A stretch of DNA of 8,132 nt from CAZAQB01 sp964487155 (GTDB lineage: Bacteria > Pseudomonadota > Gammaproteobacteria > Nitrococcales > Nitrococcaceae): positions 1 to 8,132 of the forward strand of contig CAZAQB010000146.1 in assembly GCA_964487155.1 (NCBI GenBank), given 5' to 3'. The notes beneath the pieces were generated by a model. It did no database searches, was not told the DNA's origin, and saw only the letters and a list, made by a program, of their open reading frames with translations. Numbering within the stretch: position 1 is the stretch's first letter; every line of letters starts with the position of its first letter. The position numbers and the translations under genes are program-made. Of the stretch, positions 1-5,823 are shown piece after piece.

Positions 1-270
1 GCTGCGGGCATCTGCCTTGAGCAGGTCGATGACGTCCCACTCGGGTGGGCCTTCGCCGGCCAGTTCCTCCCGCAGCGCCTGCAGGCCGCCGTCGTAGCGC
101 AGCACCTCCACCGGCACGCCGGTCTGCTCGGTGAAGGGCTCGAAGTAGGCGGCCCGCTGGCTGGCCTCGTAGCTGCCGCCCCAGGTCACCACCCGCAACG
201 GCTCGGGGGCGGCCGCGGTGGTGTCCGCCCAGGCCAGCAGCAGCACTGATGCAAGGCTAAACGCCCGCAT
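1..270 (-). CDS. ABC transporter periplasmic solute-binding protein, polyamine (PotD)-like, 3' end missing
   Basis: Only the first 90 codons are inside the window; the gene runs off the left edge. The N-terminus (MRAFSLASVLLLAW) is a short signal peptide with a probable cleavage site after the AAA at about residues 19-21. It is followed by VVTWGGSYEASQRAAYFEPF and then TGVPVEV, a GGL segment and a WDVIDL segment. This order (a VVTWGGSY-type first strand, an FEPF-xx-TG helix and a WDV strand) is typical of spermidine/putrescine-type extracellular solute-binding proteins that feed ABC importers. The real ligand cannot be told from this fragment. The start overlaps the end of the upstream ClC gene by 14 nt, so the two are probably co-transcribed and translationally coupled. 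On the minus strand, AGGAGA abuts the ATG, and a GAGG (complement at 281-284) sits at better spacing, 10 nt upstream. No permease or ATPase gene is visible. Confidence 0.85.
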   Translation of the reverse strand, partial: MRAFSLASVLLLAWADTTAAAPEPLRVVTWGGSYEASQRAAYFEPFTEQTGVPVEVLRYDGGLQALREELAGEGPPEWDVIDLLKADARS

Positions 271-1984
271 TCTCCTCGCGCCTCAGCCGGTGCACCGTCT
301 GCAGATAGGCGCCGAGTACCCGGCCCTCGGGTACCACGCCCAGGAAGCGGCCGTCGCGGCCCACCACCGGCACCGCTTCGCCGACGAAGTCGCGCATACG
401 CTCCATGGCCTCCCAGACCGTGGTGTCCTCGCCGAAACACAGGGCCTCGGCGTCGGCCAGATCCGACAGGGGCTGCTCCGGGGCCCGGCCCTGCACGCCG
501 GGCAGCCGGAGCATGCCCCGGTAGTATCCGGCCGCGTCCACCAGCACCGCCTCGGAGCGGCCGTCGGCGGCCAGCCGCTCCACCAGTTGAGCGACGCTGG
601 CGCCGGGGTCAAGCCGGCTGCACTCGCCGCTCATGCAGCCGGTCACCGGCAGTCCGTCCAGGATCGCCTTGTCCCGGCCCTGGGACAGGTCGAAGCCCCG
701 CCGGGCCAGCTGCACGTCGAACATGGAGCGGCCGTAGACCCGGTAGGCCACCAGGTTGGCGAACACCACGGCGACCATGGCGGCGACGGTGAGGTCGTAG
801 CTGTGGGTGAGCTCGAAGACGATGAGAATGGTGGTCAGCGGGGCGCCGATCACCGGGCTGGTGACCGCCATCATGCCGCACACGGCGTACACCACCACCC
901 CCGAGTGGGCTACGGGCAGCCACAGGCTCAGGGCGCTTCCGTACAGGGCGCCGCCGAGAATGCCGATCAGCAGCGCCGGGCTGAACACGCCGCCGACGAA
1001 TCCGAAGCCCACGCACAGCGCGGTGAGGGCGAGCTTGGCGCCCAGGATCAGCGCCAGATCCTCCAGCCGGAAGGCGCCGGGGATGGTGGCGAAGCGCAGG
1101 GTCTCCTGGCCGATGCCCAGCACCTCCGGCACGAACAGTGCGGTGACCCCCAGCGCCAGCCCGGCGGCCATGGGCCGTGCCCACGGCGGCAGCCGGCTGG
1201 CGGCGGCCGCCCGGCCGGCGCGCTCCACCAGCCGCATGAAGCCCACTGCCAGCCCAGCGGCCAGCACACCCTCCAGGGCGAACAGCGCGAACTCGTAGCT
1301 GTGCCGGACGCCCTCGAACTCCACCAGGAACAGGGGCGGGCGCTGGAACACCACGTTGGCCAGCACGTAGCCCACCGCGGCGGCCACGGTGACCGGCGCG
1401 AAGGCCCGCAGCGAGTAGTGGCGCAGGATGACCTCGTGGGCGAACACCAGCCCGGCGATGGGGGCGTTGAAGGCGGTGGCGATGGCCGCCGCCACGCCGC
1501 AGCCGATGGCGATGGGGCGCAGATCCCCCAGGCGGCGCTCCATGCGCCCGGCCAGGGCGCCGAACATGGACCCCAGGTACACCAGGGGGCCGTACTGCCC
1601 CACCGACGCACCGCAGCCCAGGGAGACCAGCGCGGCCAGGGTGGAGCCGGCGCCGCTGCGCAGCCCCGGCCCGCGCCCGCCCGTCTGGGCGGCGAGGATG
1701 GCGTCCGGCGGGCCCAGGCCGCGTCCTTCCGCCACCAGGTTGCGCACCAGCAGGCCCACCAGCAGGCCCCCCACGGCAGGCACCGCCACCGTGGCGGCGG
1801 TCACCAGGCCCGGGTACTGCTCGTACTGGATGCGGGTGTAGGGGGCGACCAGCAGCAGGCGGTTCAGCCAGAACACGGCGTCCACGAAGGCGATCGCCGC
1901 CAGCGAGGCCGCCGCGCCCACGGCGACCCCCAGGACGGATACGACAGCGATGCGGTAGGCCGCACTGGGCGAGCGCTGGTCCAT
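257..1984 (-). CDS. ClC-family chloride channel homologue with C-terminal CBS domains and an atypical pore
   Basis: This 575-residue polytopic membrane protein has a ClC core at about residues 11-430 and two CBS-like regions at about 447-497 and 508-565. Family landmarks are present in order: GLGPP at 89-93 (position of GSGIP), GQYGP at 129-133 (position of GREGP), FNAPIAG at 172-178, GGVFSP at 331-336 (the GxFxP motif) and the helix R region near 417-430. Compared with E. coli ClC-ec1, the residues at Ser107, the gating Glu148, the internal proton Glu203 and Tyr445 align with Leu90, Tyr131, Val185 and Phe422. By family knowledge, loss of both glutamates argues against Cl-/H+ exchange and for passive anion conduction, but this is inference and the ion is untested. 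An in-frame TGA lies 12 nt upstream of the ATG at 1984, so this is the only reasonable start; its Shine-Dalgarno is weak. The 3' end overlaps the solute-binding protein gene. Confidence 0.93.
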   Translation of the reverse strand: MDQRSPSAAYRIAVVSVLGVAVGAAASLAAIAFVDAVFWLNRLLLVAPYTRIQYEQYPGLVTAATVAVPAVGGLLVGLLVRNLVAEGRGLGPPDAILAAQTGGRGPGLRSGAGSTLAALVSLGCGASVGQYGPLVYLGSMFGALAGRMERRLGDLRPIAIGCGVAAAIATAFNAPIAGLVFAHEVILRHYSLRAFAPVTVAAAVGYVLANVVFQRPPLFLVEFEGVRHSYEFALFALEGVLAAGLAVGFMRLVERAGRAAAASRLPPWARPMAAGLALGVTALFVPEVLGIGQETLRFATIPGAFRLEDLALILGAKLALTALCVGFGFVGGVFSPALLIGILGGALYGSALSLWLPVAHSGVVVYAVCGMMAVTSPVIGAPLTTILIVFELTHSYDLTVAAMVAVVFANLVAYRVYGRSMFDVQLARRGFDLSQGRDKAILDGLPVTGCMSGECSRLDPGASVAQLVERLAADGRSEAVLVDAAGYYRGMLRLPGVQGRAPEQPLSDLADAEALCFGEDTTVWEAMERMRDFVGEAVPVVGRDGRFLGVVPEGRVLGAYLQTVHRLRREENAGV

Positions 1985-2259
1985 CCATCCAGAGTGTCAC
2001 AGGCGCTCGCCTCAGGGGAGGCCGCCGGTGAGCAGCACCAGCGCCGGCACGGGCGCCACGGCGACACACAGGGTGGCAAGGTAGGCCGGCGGCGGCCCAA
2101 ACCCCAACGTGAGGTCTGTGCAAACCCCGGAATTGCCTGTCCTGCCATGGGGTTGCTGTCGATTCAGAGGAAGCCGGCGGGAATGCGGGTTAGACTGGGG
2201 AGTGGCCCCGGCCGCGTCGCGGCTGATCTTATCCAATGTCCCTAACAGGGAGGATTCCC
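1985..2259. promoter_or_regulatory. Divergent intergenic region between the ClC gene and the PEBP gene
   Basis: These 275 bp should hold the promoters for the minus-strand ClC operon and the plus-strand PEBP gene. I see no convincing sigma70 pair for either. TAGACT at 2191-2196 could be a plus-strand -10 element but has no good -35 at 16-18 bp. TACCTT on the minus strand near 2080 is similarly unsupported. An imperfect dyad at 2120-2156 (GCAA-A-CCCC against GGGGTTGC, 8 bp with one bulged A and a 20-nt loop) may be an operator or a transcript hairpin. No credible gene lies here. Confidence 0.5.
2247..2254 (+). promoter_or_regulatory. Ribosome binding site that fixes the PEBP gene start
   Basis: AGGGAGGA lies 5 nt upstream of the ATG at 2260. 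It decides the start: an in-frame ATG at 2236 lies upstream of this site, has no Shine-Dalgarno of its own and would add eight residues not expected in the family. The site is also one arm of a small CCCT-aac-AGGG palindrome (2240-2250), probably too weak to hide it. Confidence 0.75.
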
Positions 2260-2739
2260 ATGGGTTTCGCACTCTCCGACATGGCCCTTACCAGCCCCGC
2301 CTTCGGCGCCCTGGACCCCATTCCGGCACGCCACACCGGCGAGGCGGAAAATGTCTCGCCGGCCCTGGAATGGAGCGGTGCCCCGTCGGGAACCAAGGCC
2401 TTCGCGGTAATCTGCCACGATCCGGACGCACCTCTGGTCAGCCCCCACGGCAGCTACGGATTCGTGCACTGGGTGCTCTACAACATTCCCGGCTCGGTGA
2501 ACCACCTGCCCGAGGGCACCGAGGCGTACACCGCCGGCGGCAACGACTTCGGCAACACCGGCTACGGCGGCCCCATGCCGCCTCCCGGCCACGGCCTGCA
2601 CCAGTACTACTTCTGGGTGCTGGCCCTGGACCAGGCCAGCGAGCTGCCCGGCGGCCTGACCCTGTGGCAGCTGCTGGAGCGCCTGGAGCCCCACGTCATC
2701 GCCATGAACCGCCTGGTGGGCACCTACGAGCGCACCTGA
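2260..2739 (+). CDS. YbhB/YbcL-type phosphatidylethanolamine-binding (Raf kinase inhibitor-like) protein
   Basis: This 159-residue protein is full length for the bacterial PEBP family (YbhB/YbcL group). It carries both PEBP signature blocks: DPDAP at residues 54-58, followed by HGSYGFVHWVLYNIP, and GYGGPMPPPGHGLHQYYF at 101-118, with the pocket residues His70, Pro105 and His111/His114 in place. It lacks a signal peptide and membrane segments, so it is probably cytoplasmic. PEBP proteins have a small anion/phospholipid headgroup pocket, and the role of most bacterial members is unknown, so no substrate is claimed. The gene stands alone: divergent from the ClC gene upstream, and separated from btuB downstream by a stem-loop, a promoter and a riboswitch. 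Nothing ties it to B12 uptake beyond proximity. Confidence 0.93.
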   Translation: MGFALSDMALTSPAFGALDPIPARHTGEAENVSPALEWSGAPSGTKAFAVICHDPDAPLVSPHGSYGFVHWVLYNIPGSVNHLPEGTEAYTAGGNDFGNTGYGGPMPPPGHGLHQYYFWVLALDQASELPGGLTLWQLLERLEPHVIAMNRLVGTYERT

Positions 2740-2757
2740 GCACGGCGTCGGCGTGGG

Positions 2758-2804
2758 CCGGGGGGCGGTGGCGCAAGGCGGGTTTGACGCCGACCGCCCC
2801 CCGG
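2758..2804. terminator. Strong GC-rich stem-loop after the PEBP gene, possible terminator or operator
   Basis: CCGGGGGGCGGT (2758-2769) and ACCGCCCCCCGG (2793-2804) form a perfect 12-bp inverted repeat around 23 nt. The stem can extend by four more pairs (2770-2773 with 2788-2791) past one bulged G (2792). It begins 19 nt after the PEBP stop codon, a normal place for a terminator, but no T-run follows on either strand, so classic intrinsic termination is not supported. The btuB promoter overlaps it: the -35 element is in the loop and the right arm fills the -35/-10 spacer. A protein operator or an RNA 3'-end stabiliser are therefore equally possible. Confidence 0.55.
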
Positions 2805-2812
2805 CGTACCTT
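2784..2812 (+). promoter_or_regulatory. Candidate sigma70 promoter for the B12 riboswitch-btuB-btuF operon
   Basis: TTGACG (2784-2789) is followed, after exactly 17 bp, by TACCTT (2807-2812). The -35 matches consensus at five of six bases and the -10 at three of six. Transcription would start near 2818-2821, just where the first strand of the riboswitch P1 helix begins (2821), and this agreement is the main support. The promoter overlaps the inverted repeat at 2758-2804. Confidence 0.6.
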
Positions 2813-2820
2813 CAGCGCCT

Positions 2821-3014
2821 CGCCTCGGGTGCCCTGCCGGCCGTGCCGCCAGGGTGAAACGGGAAGCCGGTGCGGACCTGCGGGTCCAAGGCCGGCGCTG
2901 CCCCCGCAACGGTAAGCGAGTCAAGGGACCGCACAACGCCACTGTGCCGCCGGCACGGGAAGGCGCGGCCCCGGGTTGCCACCCGCTCGCGAGCCCGGAG
3001 ACCGGCCCGAAGCG
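2821..3014 (+). ncRNA. Cobalamin (vitamin B12) riboswitch aptamer
   Basis: The 194-nt region carries the conserved cobalamin riboswitch elements in order: GGTGCCCT near the 5' end, AGGGTGAAACGGGAAGCCGG (2851-2870), the B12 box GCTGCCCCCGCAACGGTAAG (2897-2916), GCCACTG (2938-2944), GGGAAGGC (2957-2964) and GAGCCCGGAGACCGGCC (2991-3007). The closing P1 helix is visible: CGCCTCG (2821-2827) pairs with CGAAGCG (3008-3014) at six of seven positions. A GTGCC/GGCAC hairpin (2944-2956) sits in the core. By family knowledge, such RNAs bind adenosylcobalamin or related cobalamins and repress B12 uptake genes when the ligand is abundant. The gene directly downstream is btuB, the classic target. The cobalamin form preferred was not determined. 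Confidence 0.96.
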
Positions 3015-3064
3015 TCCGTCCAGTGTCGCGGGGCGCGGCTTGGGGTCGGGCCTCGTGCCTGTTG

Positions 3065-3127
3065 CCTCGTTTCGCTCCCGCGCCGCTGGTGTTGCCGTTC
3101 CTGGCGCGCGGTGGGCGCGAAGCGAGG
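3065..3127 (+). promoter_or_regulatory. Riboswitch expression platform: hairpin sequestering the btuB ribosome binding site
   Basis: CCTCGTTTCGC (3065-3075) pairs along its full 11 nt (one G-U wobble) with GCGAAGCGAGG (3117-3127), which contains the btuB Shine-Dalgarno AGCGAGGA just before the ATG at 3133. After a 1x1 mismatch, a further 5 bp can form (3077-3081 with 3111-3115). The same 5' strand can instead pair with the 3' strand of riboswitch P1: 3068-3074 with 3008-3014, seven pairs including one G-U. The expected result is translational control: with cobalamin bound, P1 forms and the sequestering hairpin is free to close. I see no T-run that would suggest transcription termination. Confidence 0.75.
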
Positions 3128-3132
3128 ATTCC

Positions 3133-4920
3133 ATGCACAAGCGTTTTCTGGCCGGTGCCGCCCTGGCCCTGGCATCGGCTGCCCATGCCGAGACCACCCT
3201 GTCTCCCCTGCTGGTCACCGCGTTGCGCGAGCCCGTGACCGCGGACCGTACCCTGACTGCCGTGCGCGTCATCGACCGCGACGAGATCGATGACCGCCAG
3301 CCGCGCAGCGTCATCGACCTGCTGCGCACCGAGCCCGGCCTGGAGGTGAGCCGCAACGGCGGCCGCGGCCAGGTGGCCAGCCTGTTCCTGCGAGGCACCA
3401 ACGCCGACCACACCCTGGTGCTGGTGGACGGCGTGCGCGCTGCCTCCACCACCACCGGTCAGTTCGACTTCAGCCAGCTCGACGTCGCCCAGATCGAGCG
3501 CATCGAGATCGTGCGCGGGCCGCGCTCCACGCTCTACGGGTCCGATGCCGTCGGCGGTGTGGTGCAGATCTTCACCCGCCAGCCGCAGGGCGCCATGGCT
3601 AGCGTGGGAGGTGGCTCGTTCGCCACCAAGCAGGCCCGGGTGGGCTACGGCACAGAGCCTGGCGACACCCGTTTCAGCATCAACGGCGCCTGGACCGACA
3701 CCGAGGGCTTCTCCGCCACCAACTCCGACGCCGCCTTCGGCTTCGACCCCGACGACGACGCCTACCGCAGCGCCAGCGCCACGGCCCGTTTCGAGAGCCG
3801 GCTCTGGGATGCGGATGCCCGGCTGCGGGCCAGCGGCTGGTTCAGTGACGGCGAGGTGGAGTTCGACCAGGGCGTGAGCGACACCCGCAATCAGGTGTAC
3901 AGCCTTGCGCTGGAGGATCGCATTACCGGTGCATGGAGCCAGCAGGCCCAGCTCGGGTACAGCCGCGACCGGGTGGAAACGGACTCGGCCTTTCCGACCG
4001 ATATCCGCTCGGGGCGCTGGAACGCCTCCTGGTTGCAGCGGCTGGACAGCGCCTGGGGGGTGGCCACCCTGGGCCTGGACTACTACCGCGACCGGGGCGA
4101 GAACGAGAACCGGGACAGCGGTGCCGAGCAGTTCGACGAGATCGTCACCAACCGGGCGGTATTCGGCCATTGGCGCGGTGCCGACGGGCCCTGGGACCTG
4201 GAGCTGGGGCTGCGCCAGGATGCCCACAGCGAATTCGGCGGCGAGACCAGCGGCAGTGTCGCCCTGGGGCGTTCCCTGGGCGGCGGCTGGCGCGGCTGGG
4301 CGAGCTGGGGCCGGGCCTTCAAGGCGCCGAGCTTCAATGAGCTGTTCTTCCCGGGCTTCGGCAACCCGGACCTGGAACCCGAGACCTCCCGGACCACGGA
4401 ACTGGGCCTGCGCTATGCCGGCGCTCGCCTGCAGGCCGGCATCACCGCCTTTCGCACCCGGGTGGACGATCTGATCGACAGCGTGCAGGTGGCACCCTTC
4501 GTGTTCCAGGCGCGCAACATAGACGAGGCCCGCATCCGCGGCCTGGAGCTGGAGCTTGAGGCCGGCCGCGGCCCGTGGAATGCCCTGGCGCACCTGACCT
4601 GGCAGCACACCGAGGACCAGGACAGCGGCCAGGCGCTGCCGCGCCGGGCCGACCTGCGCGCCGGGTTGAACCTGAGCCGGCAGCTCGGCGATGCCCTGAG
4701 CCTGGCCGCCGAGAGCCTGTACGTGGGGGAGCGGCGTGACGCGGGCCAGCGCCTGGGGCGCTATGTGCTGGTGAATCTCAGCGCCCGGTTGCGCCTCACC
4801 GAGGGGCTAGCCCTGGAGGGCCGGCTGGAGAACCTGCTGGACCAGGACTACCAGCTCGCCTCCGGCTTCAACACACCGGGGGTGTCGGCCTTCGGCGCGG
4901 TCACCTGGCGCGGCCGGTGA
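3133..4920 (+). CDS. btuB: TonB-dependent outer-membrane vitamin B12 receptor BtuB
   Basis: This 595-residue protein has a signal peptide (MHKRFLAGAALALASAAHA, cleaved after residue 19) and then a TonB-box-like LSPLLVTA at about 23-30. The plug domain lies at about 43-150, with LFLRGTNADHTLVLVDGV, IERIEIVRGPRSTLYGSDAV and GGVVQIFTR, followed by a beta-barrel to the C-terminus. An acidic FDPDDDAY segment near residues 204-211 matches the calcium-binding Asp cluster of E. coli BtuB. SWGRAFKAPSFNELFF, GNPDLEPETSRTTE, DDLIDS and NLLDQDY are further BtuB-like blocks. It transports cobalamin into the periplasm using TonB energy. The upstream cobalamin riboswitch makes the substrate assignment firm. 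The ATG at 3133 follows AGCGAGGA by 4 nt and is the start with a signal peptide. One oddity is that the protein ends WRGR, without the usual terminal aromatic residue. Its stop overlaps the btuF start. Confidence 0.95.
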   Translation: MHKRFLAGAALALASAAHAETTLSPLLVTALREPVTADRTLTAVRVIDRDEIDDRQPRSVIDLLRTEPGLEVSRNGGRGQVASLFLRGTNADHTLVLVDGVRAASTTTGQFDFSQLDVAQIERIEIVRGPRSTLYGSDAVGGVVQIFTRQPQGAMASVGGGSFATKQARVGYGTEPGDTRFSINGAWTDTEGFSATNSDAAFGFDPDDDAYRSASATARFESRLWDADARLRASGWFSDGEVEFDQGVSDTRNQVYSLALEDRITGAWSQQAQLGYSRDRVETDSAFPTDIRSGRWNASWLQRLDSAWGVATLGLDYYRDRGENENRDSGAEQFDEIVTNRAVFGHWRGADGPWDLELGLRQDAHSEFGGETSGSVALGRSLGGGWRGWASWGRAFKAPSFNELFFPGFGNPDLEPETSRTTELGLRYAGARLQAGITAFRTRVDDLIDSVQVAPFVFQARNIDEARIRGLELELEAGRGPWNALAHLTWQHTEDQDSGQALPRRADLRAGLNLSRQLGDALSLAAESLYVGERRDAGQRLGRYVLVNLSARLRLTEGLALEGRLENLLDQDYQLASGFNTPGVSAFGAVTWRGR

Positions 4921-5801
4921 GGGCCCGCGGCCGGCGCTGGCTGCTGCTACTGGCGCTGCTGCCGGGCGCGCTTCCTGGGGCCGGCAGCAGCGTGGTAGAC
5001 GACGCCGGTCGCCGGGTGGAACTGCCGGCGCCGGCGCGGCGCATCGTCAGCCTTGCCCCCCACGCCACCGAGATACTGTTCGCGGTCGGCGCCGGCGAGC
5101 GGCTGGTGGCGGTGATGGGCCACAGCGACCATCCCGCCGCCGCCCGGGATCTGCCGCGGCTGGGGAGCCACGCCGGACTGGAACTCGAGCGGCTGCTGGC
5201 CCTGCAGCCGGACCTGGTGGTGGCCTGGGGGAGCGGCAACGGGCGCCGGGCCCTGGCCAGTCTGGAGGCCCTTGGCCTGGCGGTGTTCGTCAGTGAGCCG
5301 CGCAGCCTGGAGGCGGTGGCCTCCGGCCTGGAGCGCCTGGGCCGGCTCGCCGGCACGGCCGAGGAGGGGCGCCAGGCGGCGGCGCAGTTCCGCCGCCGGT
5401 GGCGGGCGCTGGAGGAGCGCTACGCCGGGCGCCCGGAACTGGCCGTGTTCTACCAGGTCTGGGGCGACCCGCTGATCACCGTCAACGGCGAACACCTCAT
5501 CAGCCGGCTGATCCGGCTGTGCGGCGGGCGCAACGTGTTCGCCGATGCGCCCACCCTGGCGCCCCGGGTGAGCCTGGAGGCGGTGCTGGCCGCCCGGCCG
5601 GAGGTCATCGTCGCCGGCACGGCGCAGGGCGCGGCCGACGCGGCGCTGGCGGCCTGGCGCGACTGGCCGGAGCTGCCCGCCGTGGCCCGGGGAGATCTGC
5701 ACGCCCTGCCGGCCGACCTGCTGAACCGCCCCGGCCCCCGGGTGATGGAGGGCGCCGAGCGGCTCTGCCGGCGCCTGGAGCAGGCCCGGCGGGGCGCCTG
5801 A
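4917..5801 (+). CDS. btuF: Periplasmic cobalamin-binding protein BtuF
   Basis: This 294-residue class III periplasmic binding protein starts with GTG at 4917; GTG and the btuB stop TGA share GTGA, a 4-nt overlap typical of translational coupling. A signal peptide (MRARGRRWLLLLALLPGALPGAGS) is followed by the mature protein. Blocks matching E. coli BtuF are RRIVSLAPHATEILFAVGAG (about 41-60), DHPAAARDLPRLGSHAGLEL with ERLLALQPDLVVAWGSGN (about 71-108), VFYQVWGDP (about 167-175), RLCGGRNVFAD (about 200-210) and the C-terminal helix RVMEGAERLC. BtuF binds cobalamin in the periplasm and delivers it to the BtuCD ABC transporter. Neither btuC nor btuD follows: the next gene is convergent. Lacking a clear Shine-Dalgarno of its own, btuF probably comes under the btuB riboswitch through coupling. 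A generic haem or siderophore binding protein is the alternative, but the context argues for cobalamin. Confidence 0.92.
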   Translation: MRARGRRWLLLLALLPGALPGAGSSVVDDAGRRVELPAPARRIVSLAPHATEILFAVGAGERLVAVMGHSDHPAAARDLPRLGSHAGLELERLLALQPDLVVAWGSGNGRRALASLEALGLAVFVSEPRSLEAVASGLERLGRLAGTAEEGRQAAAQFRRRWRALEERYAGRPELAVFYQVWGDPLITVNGEHLISRLIRLCGGRNVFADAPTLAPRVSLEAVLAARPEVIVAGTAQGAADAALAAWRDWPELPAVARGDLHALPADLLNRPGPRVMEGAERLCRRLEQARRGA

Positions 5802-5823
5802 CCTGACAGTCGCTCGGAGGCGC

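Noticed and set aside
2012..2105. Possible small hydrophobic peptide on the minus strand just upstream of the ClC gene
   Set aside because: Its last residues look membrane-like (AYLATLCVAVAPVPALVLL), but there is no ATG or GTG start with a ribosome binding site outside the antisense of the PEBP gene. Probably chance.
218..2245. 675-codon plus-strand open frame opposite the ClC gene
   Set aside because: It is rich in His, Gln, Gly and Ala with no domain, and lies antisense to a clear ClC gene. Long antisense frames are expected in GC-rich coding DNA.
2236..2259. Upstream ATG at 2236 as the PEBP gene start
   Set aside because: It would place the strong AGGGAGGA inside the coding region, and there is no Shine-Dalgarno before it.
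2854..3132. N-terminal extension of BtuB from an upstream ATG-like or GTG start
   Set aside because: This stretch is the cobalamin riboswitch and its expression platform. The start at 3133 has a Shine-Dalgarno and gives a proper signal peptide.
2812..4608. 598-codon minus-strand open frame opposite btuB and the riboswitch
   Set aside because: Low-complexity translation without a domain, antisense to a well-supported btuB gene.
5794..5823. Bidirectional terminator between btuF and the methyltransferase gene
   Set aside because: GCGCCT (5794-5799) and AGGCGC (5818-5823) give only a 6-bp stem with an 18-nt loop and no T-run; too weak to call.
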